Assembly: GCF_021347895.1 (NCBI RefSeq)
Contig: NC_067113.1
Location: 47,407,474 to 47,471,473, forward strand
Reading direction: 5' to 3'
DNA: 64,000 nt
Origin: Acanthochromis polyacanthus
Lineage: Eukaryota; Chordata; Actinopteri; Pomacentridae
Shown here: one piece after another, positions 1 through 12,240 of the stretch
Position numbering within the stretch: the first letter of the stretch is position 1
How the letters are laid out: the number at the start of each line of letters is the position of its first letter
Made by a program: the position numbers and the translations under genes
Notes under the pieces: model-generated
Databases searched by the model: none
What the model was told of the DNA's origin: nothing
What the model saw: only the letters and a program-made list of their open reading frames with translations

Positions 1-25
1 ACCTAAAAACTTCTAATTTTATAAA

Positions 26-290
26 ATGGTAAATGGTTGTATTTATATAGCGCTTTTATCCAAAGCACTTTACATGATATGTCACATTCACCCATTCACA
101 CACACATTGATGACAGGAGCTGCCATGCAAGGCGCTAACCACGACCCACCAGGAACAATTAGGGGTTCGGTGTCTTGCTCAGGGACACCTCGACACGAGC
201 TCGACGGGCCGAGGATCGAACCAGCAACCTTCCAGTTACAAGACGGCCACTCTACCCACTTAAGTAGCTGCAGCTCGTCCTTTGAAACTA
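26..290 (-). repeat. Teleost tRNA-derived SINE-like interspersed repeat, copy 1
   Basis: This stretch matches, in reverse orientation, the repeat at 55845-56095. Shared landmarks are the tatatagcgcttt end, the 'gctaaccacgacccaccagg' block, 'aattaggggttcggtgtctt' and a head with the B-box-like sequence ggatcgaacc (213-222). I know this arrangement as a very common teleost dispersed repeat. The reading frames on both strands here are by-products of the repeat. Family name uncertain. Confidence 0.75.
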
Positions 291-310
291 AAGCATTTTG
301 CGGATTCAAA

Positions 311-880
311 AGACACTGAGATGAATGTATGGATATTTAAAGTTCACATTAAGTAATAATGGACAGATGTGAGCAAGTTTCGACAGGTTGTGAACCCCGT
401 TTGGTTTTCAGACAGTTGAATATCAGTATAGGCTGCATCCCCTGAATTAGGATGCACTTGGCGGCTCTTTCAAGCTAGCGAGTGTTAGCACAGTGAATGC
501 ATAGACCCAACAGTGAAGCACAGAGGTGGAGTCCAGCATGTTTCGCGTTATTGGTCAGGGCTACCACAGTGAATGCATGGTCTCGATAGCGAAGCATGGA
601 GGTGGGGTTGTGATTTTGTAATTTGCTTCACCGACATTACACATATTACATACATAGATGTGTACAATCAAAGGGTGTAAATTTGCAAAATTTAAGTTGG
701 CTTGACCTTTTCCTTACATCTATAGTCACACAGGTGTTGTAAATCTGAGTAATTTACTTTGTAAATATTGCTTTATAAATTAATAACTGATTAACCCCGA
801 TAGCAGTTCCACTACATGTGACACGAGGATATATAAATACTGTCCTGATCAATCCAGGCTTCACTTAACACATGCAGAGG
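311..880. other. Non-coding stretch with a short internal duplication
   Basis: No gene seen. It contains two related ~43-bp units at 491-533 and 565-607, both beginning cacagtgaatgcat and ending in a gaggtgg-type motif, about 74 bp apart. The rest is AT-rich and not repeated in the window. Confidence 0.5.
491..607. repeat. Diverged tandem pair of ~43-bp units
   Basis: The unit 'cacagtgaatgcat' followed by an 'agtgaagcacagaggtgg' variant appears twice with several substitutions between copies. Function unknown. Confidence 0.6.
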
Positions 881-1090
881 TCATTAACCACCACGGAAAA
901 CTTTGTCCTGGTGCCCCTTTACTAGCTAAAGAAGGATGTCATTTGGAATAAATAAAGTTCGATCTTTTCTTTTCTTAAGCTCCCACAATGCTCTCTGCTT
1001 GCAAACACAGAACTGACATTAGTAAAGAGAGAGGCGTCACCTGGTGGCACAACCAGGTACTGCAGCTCATCTATAGTACTTGAAATGTGT
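880..1090 (-). repeat. Family D dispersed repeat, copy 1 (reverse)
   Basis: Reading the minus strand gives the same ordered landmarks as 16690-17060 and 39420-39690: a 'ggttg..ccaccaggtg' block, then 'gcattgtggg', then 'ggggcacca.gacaaag'. This copy has about 45 extra bases between the last two landmarks. Unclassified dispersed repeat. Confidence 0.55.
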
Positions 1091-2149
1091 ATTATCTAGG
1101 ATATTAAATATTAAACAACTCGGATCAGCTTGGGGGCAAAAAAAATAAAAATAAAAACTAGATCATTAAATATCTAATACACAGGATAAGGAGGATCAAA
1201 AGAAGGTCAAACAACAAACTAAGCTGACTGAAACCTGTCGATTTCAGGTTTTAATGTTCAAAACCTGCAAAAACTGTCTTGACTTGAAGTTCCTTAACTA
1301 TTTCATGATAACGCTATCTGGACAAAATCAAAACCACCAGCAATCTTCAAACAAAATGCATCTTAATGTAAATAAATCATTCTGATGACGCACAAGCTAT
1401 CAGCTCTGAACAGCTTTAATCTACTGCCTTCAGAAGCCAGCAGTTGTGTAATAGCGATGATTCCTTCCTCTTTGCCAGTTTTTCAGCCCTTTGCGACCTT
1501 TTATTCGACTCCGGTCATTCTCCAGCTTCCTCTCCTGGTCTCTGGGGTTCGATGGGGAGGAAAGGACCGGACTGGAATTCCAAAACGCCGCGAACAAACA
1601 TACTCCTCATTGAGCCGGCTGGCATTTTTATGACAGGATGGTGTGTGTCAGTGAAAGGCATGTCGCTGTCGGCCGCCAAAGAGCACAAACAGCAGGAGAA
1701 CACGCTGGGAGGTGAAGGAGAAGGAGGAGGAGGAGGTCCGTACACAACGAGGCAAATCAACAAATACAGTAATGCCTCTTTCTGCTGGGAAATCCTCAGC
1801 GGGAGGCCCAGTGGTTCCCATAGTGAGCCGGAGAGGAATTGCAGAGGAAATGGGATTGGGTCTTTTCTTTGAGCCAAAGCTAAGCCTTAATTCTGACTCC
1901 CTTACAGCCATATTAGTATTCCACAGTGGCCTGACTTAAGCTAAATGCAATTAAAGCCCTTTTTCATGCTTCAAGGATCACAGTGGCGTCCGTGACCGAG
2001 ATCGGGTGTTTGTATTTGCTGGACTTGTAGTAGGTCCAGGGGCTTTATAATTATTTGTAGGAGACCCCTCGTGGTTTTAAATTTACAAAGTGTTTGATAC
2101 TAGTGGCTCTGAATTATGTTTAATATTATGTGTCGCCAAAGAGGATTTC
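1091..2149. other. Non-repetitive stretch, no gene seen
   Basis: Higher-complexity DNA with a short GGA-rich purine run near 1705-1737. Overlapping open frames occur on both strands around 1444-1939, but none has splice sites or a recognisable protein, so they are not annotated as genes. Confidence 0.4.
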
Positions 2150-2440
2150 TACGCTGGGCACAAGAGGTTAATAGGAGTGGAAATTATAATTACAAAACCA
2201 ATTTTTGCTCACTGTGGGCTCATTTTTCACTGGAATATCAAATCCTGCAACTCTGTGGAAACCCAACCATAGCTAGAAGGAGGGAGAAGCCCAAAAAATA
2301 AAATTTATTGTTCAATATGATGCTGCTATAATGCCGCAAAGTATCAAAAATTAAAAAAACAAAAGTAGAATTTCTTTGATTATGTTCCTGAAAAAGTGAT
2401 TTACTGCCAATGATTTGAACGACAGGCTGAGAAAATAAAG
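2150..2440 (+). repeat. Family A dispersed repeat, copy near 2.2 kb
   Basis: It contains the family landmarks gctcactgtgggctcatttt, then tcctgcaactctgtggaaac, then an 'agaaggagggaga' stretch and a late aatttctttgatta block. The same order is seen near 5.8, 36.1, 48.4 and 51.5 kb. Not a family I can name. Confidence 0.6.
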
Positions 2441-2799
2441 TGATTTTGATGAAATACTGTACATTGAGCTTAGATTTGTTTGATTCAGTTTTCCAAAGAG
2501 GAAAAAGAAAGAAAAGGGATTTCCATGAATTTCTAACTCTTGAACCAGTCTTTCAGCTCCATTTTTGATCTCCTCAATGCAATTTAGCTGCTGAATGTTA
2601 ACATTAAAGAATCTCAGGGCAACATCAGTAGTTCAGACTCAGTAAATGGACATCAGATAGAAATTTGACTGGCATGAGAGTTTCCAGAATAAACTAAGTG
2701 AAATTGTCAACGAAAGGAGTGAACTCGCACCTCATTTGACATGAAAATGGACTAAAATTTCTGCTTGGTTTTCCATCTCCACTAATGCATTTTTTAAAC
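2441..2799. other. Non-coding stretch, nothing recognised
   Basis: AT-rich sequence with no open frame, splice-bounded exon or clear repeat landmarks. Confidence 0.5.
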
Positions 2800-2985
2800 T
2801 TTTTTTAAATTATCCCTTATTAATCCCCCGAGGGAAAATTCTGATTTTTGCGCTGTACCACAGTTTAGCGCTCCTGGAGCAGGAAGAGTTAAGAGTTCAA
2901 CAGTGGCTGCATCGGGGTTTGAACCACTGCCCTTCTGATTAGTAGACCAGAGACTTAACCGCTGTGCCACCACTGTCCCAAAATT
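2800..2985 (-). repeat. tRNA-derived SINE with LINE-like tail
   Basis: On the minus strand there is a tRNA-like head with an A-box-like tggcacagcggtta (2956-2969) and a B-box-like ggttcaaacccc (2914-2925). About 85 bp later comes a tail of the type ccctcgggggattaataagg. That tail is typical of teleost LINE 3' ends, which SINEs share to use the LINE machinery. Non-functional as a tRNA. Confidence 0.7.
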
Positions 2986-2989
2986 TAAG

Positions 2990-3060
2990 AAGGGTCTGGT
3001 CTTGAACCGGCGACCTGCAGCTCCACAGGCAAACCCTTAACTCACTGAGCTACTAACTAC
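2990..3060 (-). repeat. Second tRNA-like SINE head, abutting the first
   Basis: Read on the minus strand, it has the A-box-like tagctcagtgagtta (3038-3052) and the B-box-like ggttcaagacc (2998-3008). Spacing is tRNA-like, but the stem bases are not tRNA-grade. It abuts the upstream end of the SINE at 2800-2985, so this is a composite or nested SINE. It is not a tRNA gene. Confidence 0.55.
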
Positions 3061-5139
3061 TAAATGTTAACTTTAGAATTTGGGGATGAAAAAAATAGTT
3101 GAAACTCAGCAAAAAGACAAATAAAGCTGATTGATATGGGCTGTGGTGCTGTTTGCACATACAAAAAGTGACATTTTCAAGTAAAGAAGTGGGTTGACGT
3201 CAAGTTTCCAACCAATTTTCAGCTTCAAAATGAAGCAGCGGAATCAAACCATGTCATTATGTGAAGCAGAAACAGATTCAGCAGGCTGTACAATAAAACT
3301 GCAGCTAAGAGCACCAACATTTAACGGTATCTTATGTTGGGTTTTTCCTCTCCGCCTCTTGTCATCCTGGTTATCCTTCATTAAAGGCCAGATCTGCTCC
3401 CTTCCAGCCGACCTTCCACCTCCCCTCTGAGCTGCTGTCAGTCCCCAGCGGTGAAGCCGATGTCGGTTCCAGCTAACCGTTCCCGTCCTGCTGTGATTAA
3501 AATGTCCCCGTCCATCAGCCGGACGCTGCCCTGTCCTCCAGCGCTGCCCTTCACTCCTGCTCTTCATGCTGCATTCAGGTCACGTGGCAATTACTGTCAG
3601 CAGCGTTCACACATGACAACCCGCCTGAGACCGTCACAGGGAACTCAGGTGACGTTTCTCCCCTAAAACACCTGAATCTGCTGCTTTATTTCCATCTGCC
3701 AGCTGTGATTTCCATCTTTTCAGTCGTCATTCTCGTTAACAGTGAAGTGAAAACCTCTAATTGCATGTTTGGAAGTGGCACTAATGGAAAAAATGTTGAT
3801 GAAGCCAAGACAAGAAAGACAGAAATCCTTGTTAATATCAGACCAATATTTTTGGCATGTTTTCCATTTTATCCTGGAGTTACCTTTTCACAGTAACAGA
3901 ATAAAATTAAATAAATTTAAATAATAGATTAGCAACACTGTAAAAAAAAAAATCTGCAATTTATCGATTTCTTTTCCTTTCCTTGTATAAAAATCACTGT
4001 TGTCAGTGTCAGATAATTTACAAGATACTTGAAGTTGCACGCTGAAAATCTAAGAAAAACCACTGCATATTATTCTTAAAGTGCATCAAGCAGCTGCCAG
4101 AATTGTTTTTACTTTGGTTTGGGGCAATTTAACAGCTTCGACAGAATAAAACCTGGAAAGAAAAACACTCAACGCCGCCTACAGATGCTGCCAAACCCTC
4201 TGACAGACTTTATTTAAAACGGGTTCAGAGGCTTTTTCTTACTGTCAAAGAATCTGAAGAGAAACTAGCATCTCTTTCATTCAAACACACAGCAGTAATC
4301 TAAAACATGACACAGTTTCTGAGGGAATTAGAATAAAAACTGTTCTGTTAGCATGTTCTTCCACAGGCAGGTACTATGGGGGTCATTAAACGACTGATTT
4401 TGATTTAATATTTTGAAAACAACCTTCAGATTCCTGCCTTTTTACAACCTTCTGCTGGACTCTGTGGACCACTACAATGGAGATCACGTGACAGGAAGTG
4501 TCTCGGGGTTGCATTTGTGTTCTCGTTCCTCATTATGATCTGCCGTTAACGCTGACAAAGAGCAGCCTAATCACAGTGTTCCTCGTTTCCTCTGCCCTCC
4601 CTGAGCTGCTCTAATGAGCCTCTTTGTTCTTCACATTAAGGAGTCGTCTCCTCCGACCGTTTGCAGAGCATCTCGCGGCCTCTCGTAGAGAAAGAGGAAT
4701 AATTACAACAGCGGTAATAACAACGGAGGAGGCGTTGATTGGAGAAGAACTCATTTCCAGTCTTTTGTTCCTGCTCACTGAAAAACAAATCCAAACCAAC
4801 AGAAACCCTCGATATGATCCAAACACAAATCTCTTGTCCAAAGGAAACACCACATCCACACAGATGTGATAATTAGGCGTTTTTGCTCATTTAAAGCTGA
4901 ATTTGTTTCCTGTAAAGTGGAGGTGGAAGTTTTGCTGCTGGCATTTTAACTGTGGAGGTTTTCAGTTCTGCAAGTTTGAGGCAGCGTGACATTTGAAAAG
5001 ATGCTGCTGTTTGTGAACACAGTTTTTGAGGTTTGAATGGCACACGTTTGTGCACTTTTCAGACATTTTTGCACAGATTTGCATGCTTAGAACCCAACAA
5101 CAGGTTTGAAAGCATATTATCTTTAAAAATATTGCTAAT
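3061..5139. other. Non-repetitive stretch, no gene seen
   Basis: It includes a moderately GC-rich part at about 3340-3620 and another at 4440-4700, with overlapping open frames on opposite strands. None has convincing splice boundaries or recognisable protein content. Confidence 0.4.
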
Positions 5140-5245
5140 ATTACATTTATCATTTATCAGAGCTAGGAACAGTAAAAACAGAAATATGGATCAGATTTTC
5201 AACTTTTTAACAGTCCTTGAAATACTCCTCTGTGGCGTATAATGA
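5140..5245 (-). repeat. Family A 3' module, reverse fragment
   Basis: The reverse complement carries the module seen at 6150-6250, 28900-29030, 31030-31150 and 48830-48930: a 'gttcaaggac' type start, 'gttgaaaatctg', then an 'aataaatgg' type ending. Here it is an isolated reverse fragment. Confidence 0.5.
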
Positions 5246-5429
5246 TTTTCTATTTATTCTACATGTGTCATTTAAAAATCTGACAAAATTAAAGGATTAA
5301 GATACTGTTAAAAGACTGGACGTTTGCACATTTTTTTCTAAGTTGTTGTAAAAACTGAACAAACTAAAGGCCCTTTACTTAAAAAATAAGCACAAGTTAC
5401 TCCTGCTTTCAGCAAAATCTCATAAAGTG

Positions 5430-5605
5430 ACAGTAGTGTATATTTTTCTTATTTATATTGTATTTATCGTGTGTATATCTCATCTCTTGAATATATATTT
5501 GTGTTTTCTTGCTTTTCTTACAGTCACTTTGCTGTTGAGACGTTGCAGATTTCCCCTTGTGGAACTGATAAAGGATAATCTATTTTATTCTATTATATTT
5601 TCTTC
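5430..5605 (+). repeat. LINE-like 3' tail
   Basis: A T-rich lead ends in tttccccttgtggaactgat, then 'aaaggataatctattttatt'. This is the usual teleost LINE 3' end (ttcccc..tggga..aataaag plus short repeats). The same type of end is seen at 46020-46075 and 52050-52112. No reverse-transcriptase coding remains. Confidence 0.55.
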
Positions 5606-5799
5606 ATTCTCTGTTAACAATTGTTGTTTTAGTCTTTCATGCTTTTTAACTGAAGATCTTTTTTGGTTTTGGACTTTTAGTTTCAACAGAACAAGCAATC
5701 AGTGTCTTCTTTTACAACTTGCAAAGGACATATTTTACTACTTTCTGACACTTTACAGACCTAACAGTTGAGTAATTAATCAACTCTAAATCACAAGCA

Positions 5800-6260
5800 G
5801 TTTCTGGGAGTTTTTATTCATTGTGGGCTAATTTTTTTACTGCACTACCAATTCCTGCAGCTCTATGGAAACAACACAACCGAAACTACATGGAGAGAGA
5901 ACCCAGTAATGTCTTCAAAGGAAATTTAACACTGTTTATTTTTGATTGCACACGTTTTCCTCTCTGCTTTGCGTAAACACTGTCTGAAGTTAAGTTGAAA
6001 ATTCTTTGAATTTTTGTCTTGCGACTGTTGGCAGCTGAGTCACTAAAGGAGCTCAGAATTTTGAGATTTTAAAAGAATCTGAGTCGAGCTAATGCTTTAT
6101 TTTTGCCTGATTTTTAAATGACGTGTAGAACAAATAAAAAATCATTGCATCCCACAGATGAGTAGTTCAAGGACCATTAAAAATTTGAAAATCTGATACA
6201 GTTTTCAGTTTCTGGCTCTGATAAATAGTGTAATATTAGCAAAATCTTTAAAGATAAGTT
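5800..6260 (+). repeat. Family A dispersed repeat, long copy
   Basis: Landmarks in order are attgtgggctaattttttta, tcctgcagctctatggaaac, a 'ggagagagaac' block, 'gatgagtagttcaagg', 'aatttgaaaatctgat' and 'ataaatagtgtaatattagc'. This order matches the copies at 30540-31180 and 48368-48960. No coding capacity. Confidence 0.65.
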
Positions 6261-7599
6261 TTCAAACCTCTTGGTAGATTTTTTTAAAAGAAATAATTGC
6301 ACTAGTTTCTAACTGTGTCAGCCAGATCTACTGTCAAACTGATGCTTTTAAATGCTGCCTGAACTGAAGTTAGTTTTCAAATCTGTGTTTCACAGCATGA
6401 AATAAAACAGGTTTATTATGACATATGTTGCATTTATGACTTATTTCCCAGAATCAACACTGACTGAAGTAAAACTGAAACTTGTCGCACCTTTAAATAA
6501 GAAGTGACTCAGATGTTCTCACAATGACGCAACTCTTCACACACAGACACCAAGTAATGCTCCAAACAAACAACCGATGAGGCAATGCTTTACACCACAC
6601 TATTATGTATCATTACCGCGCCTCCAAAACAATCATCTGCTTCCCAAAGTCTGTATTTCCGAACCTGAACTCTGATACATAAACGTGACGCAACCGCCAG
6701 AGTCCAGAAAAAACTGATCCTGAGTGTAGTTCACAAGCAAATAATTAACAACCATGTTTTCCTGCTCACTAAATCCTGCATCTAAACTGGATAAATGCAG
6801 ATTCATTGCCTAAATTTTATACTAAAACAAATCAGATCAAGCTACTGTTAGCTAAACTCTACAAACACAATCACAAACCTCAACTGTTCACAATAATAAG
6901 GAAATTCAGACACCACTGTGGATTTTCATACATTTAAAATCGGATCATATTAGCTTGTAGCACCTTCAAAATAAAAGCTCACACATTCAACAGGTGATGT
7001 ATCACAACCCATTATTACCAGGACGTTATATTTGGAAGCAGACTGTTGTTGAGTCTCTGCATCATCACTGGTGTGCCGCTAAACCAATGACATCATTTGG
7101 ATGTTCAGAGTCACACTGGTCTGAGAAACACAACATTACAGTCACTTCTTAGTGTTGCATGTTAACCCTATGAGCCCTACACAGGCTATTTGCTGCATAA
7201 TATAACTGCCTCTACTTTAAAGCTCTTATCTCTGTCATTATAAGGACTGTTCATACATGCTGTACCTTGTTTTTTTTTACACAACAGTCTCTGCTATCCA
7301 AATTTTGTATCATGTGATCTGAAAATACTTGCAACTTTAATTCAAATTATGATGTTTTTACATGTATCTCACCATAACATGCCAGCAGCAGAGATATACC
7401 AAACAAGAAAAATCCAGTAGCCACTTTTTCTTGTGAACGGCAGATTCCGGGATCGCTACTGACTACGTGCGCCAATTTCAAAACCAGCTTACACTTTACA
7501 CACTGAAAAACAACTAGTTTCATCAGAAAATGAAAGTTCTGCTTCAATCATCTGTAGTATGAAACATCATTGTCACTTATTCAGCCAAGAGAAAGAATG
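6261..7599. other. Non-coding stretch, no gene or clear repeat
   Basis: AT-rich sequence without a supported feature. The 66-codon frame at 7347-7547 (minus) has no splice context or known motif. Confidence 0.45.
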
Positions 7600-8160
7600 G
7601 AAATAGATCAAAGACATTAGTGCAGATATGGCGCAGGCTCATTAGCATGTTAGCATGTCTAAACTGGAGCACAACACCTGTGAAAATGTTAAAAGGATAG
7701 ATGTTTAGTCCTTAAACATGGTTGTTAGAGGCTCTAAGTGGTAATATTAGCATTTTAGCATTTGCACACTTCGCAATGCGCCTGTGGGAGTCTTAAAAAC
7801 TTAAAACAATAAAAGCAATTCAACATGCTAGTTAGGGTTTAACATTAGTCATTAGCACGTGTACACTAAATACAGCAACTGCAGGGGTGTTAAAAAGCTT
7901 ACTTTCATATGCTAGTTAGCATGTTAAAATGCTAATAATCTTAATAAAGTGTCATCATTAACTCGCTATAATATCAGTTTATGGCTAAAAGTGACAGCCA
8001 TCAGTTTTACAAGTAATTTAGGCTTGTTGGTGGTGTTTCATAAAATGTCAGGCAATTATCACAAAAACTATCCAGAAATCCTTTCAATAACTTGTATAGT
8101 AGAAGTTACATCCAAGTTCACCCTCATATATTATGCATATTAGAAGCTACAGACACTGGC
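7600..8160. repeat. Degenerate TTAGCATG-rich repeat tract
   Basis: The words ttagcatgttagcatg, tagcattttagcat, catgctagttag and gctagttagcatgtt recur irregularly. Such tracts are frequent in teleost introns and usually derive from an old dispersed repeat. A weaker version lies near 54530-54900. Confidence 0.4.
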
Positions 8161-9050
8161 AAACCACTAACAAAGCTCATTAGCAGAGATTTCAAAGACA
8201 AAAACTGATTTTTGTTAGAGGGTTCTGGACCAATATTTGCATCATTACTAGAAATTTTCCTCACAAGTTCCATTGCATGACAGTGTTGCCCAAAATTAAA
8301 TTAAATTATATAAACCAGTTCAGACTAAAAAAAACAAACACTGATCAGAATCAGGACAGCCATCAGTTTAGAGGAAGTAAAGACATGCACAGCTGTCATT
8401 GAAGAGTCTGTTTGACAAAGGAACTTTTTGCACATCTATGTATAAAGTGTTAAAAAGTCCAGACATTTATTCTCAGCATTTCAGTGCTGGACCTTCATCA
8501 TCAACTGGAAGTTTTCTTTTACCTCTTTTCAAGCCATCCAGTGGATCGTCAAAGCGAGCTTTAGTCCGCATCGGTCACAGATAAACCAGCTCCACCATGA
8601 AACAACCTGAACTAGCTCATGCCATCGCTGTCGCTACCAGCAGCTCCACAAAGAGAGGAAATATGGCAAAGAGAAGTGAGATCAGAGACGCTGCTGTCAC
8701 AAAGCCACCATTTGTTAGCCGGACAGACGGAGTCATTCCCACTCACAACATTCCCCACCCAAACACAACAACAACACAATAACCGGCTCCATTCAGGGAG
8801 GACAGAGAATCGCTGTTTGCAGACGCTTTTCACAGAAGCTTTTTCCAAAACATCACCAAATATAAAATGTCAGCGGAGCTGTTTATGATCAAGAAATGGA
8901 CTTTTAAAACTGCTCATCAACAGGAAGAGAGGACTTTTTATTAGACTAATCATGCTGAAGCTATCTGATTATTTATGTGCATTATAAAAGCTGTATTTGT
9001 TCAATAATCTCATTTAACTTTCTGGTTTGGTAATGTCTATTTTGCATGAA
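8161..9050. other. Non-repetitive stretch, no supported gene
   Basis: A 61-codon plus-strand frame at 8597-8782 starts in a good initiation context (ccaccatga) but ends in an ACA-rich tract and has no recognisable domain or splice sites. I treat it as chance. Confidence 0.4.
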
Positions 9051-9054
9051 AAAA

Positions 9055-9485
9055 AACAAGCACAAAACATAGAAATACAAAATGCCAATAAACAGACTAA
9101 ACATGCCAAAAACCAGACCCAAAAACAACACAATTCAAACACAAAGTGAAAAAACAGACAGAAATAACCACAAATCAGACACAAGGCGACAAAAAGACAT
9201 AAAACAACAAAAAAACAGACACAAAACAACAACAATCAAGCACAAAATAGCAAAAAACACACAGAAAACACAAATCAGACACAAAGCAACAAAAAACCGA
9301 CATGAAACAACAAAAACCAAGCGCAAAATAATAAAACCAAACACAAAATGCCATAAAACAGACACAAAATGACAAAACACAGGCATGATAAAACAAGAAC
9401 CAGTCGCAAAACAACAAAAATAAGGCACAGCCCCCCCAAACCAGACACACCATGACAAAACCAGACAGAAAATGACAAAAACGAA
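9055..9485. repeat. Degenerate AC-rich minisatellite (acaaaatgacaaaa type)
   Basis: About 430 bp built from variants of 'cagacacaaaatgacaaaa' and 'caaaacaacaaaaa', with a period of roughly 20 bp and much drift. It keeps all three minus frames and one plus frame open by composition alone. The tract at 42190-42600 is the same kind of sequence on the opposite strand (ttttgtggttgttttgtg type). Confidence 0.75.
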
Positions 9486-9619
9486 ACATTTTCTTCCTTT
9501 AAACTGATGTTTGAAGTCTGAGAAAGCACAAAAATCTGTTTTTTTCTTTCAGTATTTTGAGTTTGATGTTTAATTTTTCAGCTTTAACTCATTTTTCTAC
9601 CATTTTCTTCATTTTCCTT

Positions 9620-10030
9620 GAGTAGAACTAGATGCAAGAGAAGTCTGATTTTACAGTGGTGTAAAGAAAATACTTAATTTGGAAAACGCGGAAATTTCAA
9701 GTTCATGTTCCTTAAAATTAAGTTGCAGTGATGCAAACTGTTCATTTAAGTACATCCAACTTTAACCAGCGACATTAATATTATTTGTCAACTTAATTTG
9801 GATCTACTTAATTTAACTGTGTGTTTCAAATTAAAGTAAATTAGATACTAGTTGGAACAAGTTAATTTTAGGAGTAATAATCTTTAAAGCTTGTGTTTGC
9901 GCTACAAATCACACATGATTAAAGAGGAGAAGTACTTCCCTGAACTCTAATTAGTTTGTTGGTTGAAGTTAATTGTATTAGGAGTAGTTGTAACTCAAAA
10001 AGATCAAAGCAAACTGTTTTTTTTTGTTGT
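9620..10030 (+). repeat. Family B (MITE-like) copy
   Basis: It shares with the 21-23.6 kb array the landmarks 'atactagttggaacaagtta', 'taataatctttaaagc' and 'agtttgttggttgaag', followed by an 'aactcaaaaag' ending. Diverged, single copy, no coding. Confidence 0.55.
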
Positions 10031-10439
10031 TGTTGAGCTCAAACACTGTTTTTTAGAGCTCAGAGTTTACGAGTGGATGCTGGGAAACACAGAGAAGCAC
10101 ATGATGACATTCTGATGACAAACAGTTTCCATTAAAACTTCATTATGGAACGACTTAATGTACTGTGACGGGTCTTGTGATGTGGCGTATTGGAGATGAG
10201 AAGGAGGGTGGCGGTTTGGGAGGATCGAAAAAGCAACAGGCAAAAGAAAAAAGAAAGAATAAAGTTGTCTTGTCATCTGGGTTTTATCACTGAGCTGCAT
10301 CACTACAGTAAATATCTGTTTGTGGATGAAGAGCTGTTATCACTTCTGAAGAAATGGAGGGAGAAGCTTTAAGGCTTTAAACCCTGTTAAAAAAACCATG
10401 TTCCATCTCCCATCAGGAGCATTAAAGTGAAAAAAAAAA

Positions 10440-10720
10440 ATCATCCCAGTCGAGTCTAAAATTGTTTTCCTGCAAAATGTCTGCATAAAAGCAACTTGTT
10501 TTTTTTTAAATTTCTCTTTGTACAAGAAGTCAAAAAACTCTTGAAGCAAGTATAAAAAGGTTTTTCGGCAAAAAAGTGAGAAAATTCTGTCGAATTTCTC
10601 CTTGTACAAAAAATCTAAACCACCTCCAGCAAGTATAAAAATGATTCTTCTGCAAAAATGTCTGCAAAAGAGTGCAAAAGTTTGTTTGTTTCCATGAATC
10701 CTTTCTTCTGCAAAACTTCA
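10440..10720. repeat. Tandem duplication, ~85-bp unit
   Basis: Two units start at about 10509 and 10594. Both contain aatttctc.ttgtacaa, then gcaagtataaaaa, then a 'tctgcaaaaa' type end. A partial third unit precedes them at about 10459. The minus-strand frames here are open only because of the repeat. Confidence 0.7.
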
Positions 10721-11499
10721 AAATGTGCATTCAAATACATTATGGTGATCTGGATGGAGTATACGTCATCATGATGTCTAGTTACTGCAGAGGATGAACA
10801 CCATCTTTCTGCAGCAAACATTCAAAATTAAAGTATAAATCAAGCTTAATATAGGACTTTTTGCTAATGCTAGTTGCACCCATGCCTTCCTACAATGCAG
10901 AGCAAACTCAGCACTGGACATGTGGCTGAGAACACTTCCACTGTCAGCTGACTAACTTCCACAAAGTGACTTTCTGGGCAGAAGACAAACAGCCGGATCC
11001 TCCAAAATGTCAACTGTTATAAAGGGACACACATCTTAAGCCATCCGATCGATGCTAACTGAGCGTGCTCAGTGCAGTGGACAGCGTCTCCTAGTAACAG
11101 CATCCGTCAAACACTGCCATGGGAACCGCACAAACGGAAGCTTCAACTTTAGAAGCCATTTACACAACATCTACACAAGAAATGAAAGAAATATGCAAAG
11201 CAACAGCATCATTATGGTTGATTTTTCCTGAAGCTAAGTGAGGAGAACTGAAATCTCATTTATTTATCAGCAGCAGTATCGTATTTGTCACACAGCCTGG
11301 AAGGATGTGACAGTAATTTGGCTAAACTGCAATGTTTCAGAAGTAAAGACAACATATTCAGACAATATGCTTCTCAAAATGTCTTTTTTTTTTGGCATTT
11401 ATTCAGCTTTTCTCTCCCCAATCTGTGTTCTGTCTGCAGCTCTGTCTCTGAGAGGCAAACATTAAAGTGTTTGTACGTGGCTAGAAAAGAAAACAAAGG
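10721..11499. other. Non-coding stretch, nothing recognised
   Basis: No splice-bounded open frame and no repeat landmarks shared with the rest of the window. Confidence 0.45.
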
Positions 11500-12240
11500 A
11501 ATGAGCTTACTACACCGTAAAAATGAAAGTTTTTCATAGTACAATCACAGAAAGTAGTATTAATATACATGACTAATCAAAAACAATAAATAAAGCCATA
11601 AATCAAAAATCTGTATTTTACAAAGAGTAATTAGTTCTTTTACAATGTTTGACTATTTTCTGCACAAAATATCATTATCATGTTATCTGAAGAAAAAGTA
11701 TGTATATCAAGGTTTTAAAATGGCTCAAAAATGACTTATTTCCCAAGTTTTGTTAAATTACACATAATAACCCATAAAATCACAATATATCACAATGTTT
11801 TACATGTTCACCGTAAAACAACCACAGAAACTCATGCCCACAGAAAATCTGTATTTGCGCAAATAGGAATGTTTGACAATAAAATCTCTATTTTTTTCTG
11901 TATTAAAATCAGCAAAAATACCATAATTCGCAGATATTGCCTGTAATTTGAAAGAATATTATGTATATTAAGAATTTCACAGATTTTTCTCTATTTTGTT
12001 AATTTACAGAAAATATCTAGAAAACAAACAATAAAAAATAAATAAATTCATATGATGACTGTAAAAAAAATCCAAAGTGTGTAAATAACATCCACAGTAA
12101 AAACTTGTATTTTTGAAAAAAAAAAAAAATTGTTCTTTTTTTATATGTGACCACAAAATTAGACTGTTTTACTGTATTCACCTATGCTAAAATATTATTT
12201 TTTACAGACATTTGCTGTCATTTTCACAGTTTTTATACAT
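11500..12240. repeat. Family C: ctgtaaaaa / tctgtatttt repeat cluster
   Basis: The words 'accgtaaaa', 'tctgtattttacaaag', 'tctgtatttgcgc', 'ctgtatt' and 'ctgtaaaaaaa' recur at irregular spacing over ~740 bp. A related shorter tract lies at 53050-53300. It is probably a degraded teleost MITE or satellite-like element, with no coding. Confidence 0.5.

Noticed and set aside
8597..8782. 61-codon frame with a good start context
   Set aside because: Short, ends in a low-complexity Thr run, no splice signals and no known homologue.
9082..9529. Several 84-107 codon frames
   Set aside because: Produced by the AC-rich minisatellite. Peptides are Thr/Lys/Asn-rich on one strand and Phe/Cys/Leu-rich on the other, as composition predicts.
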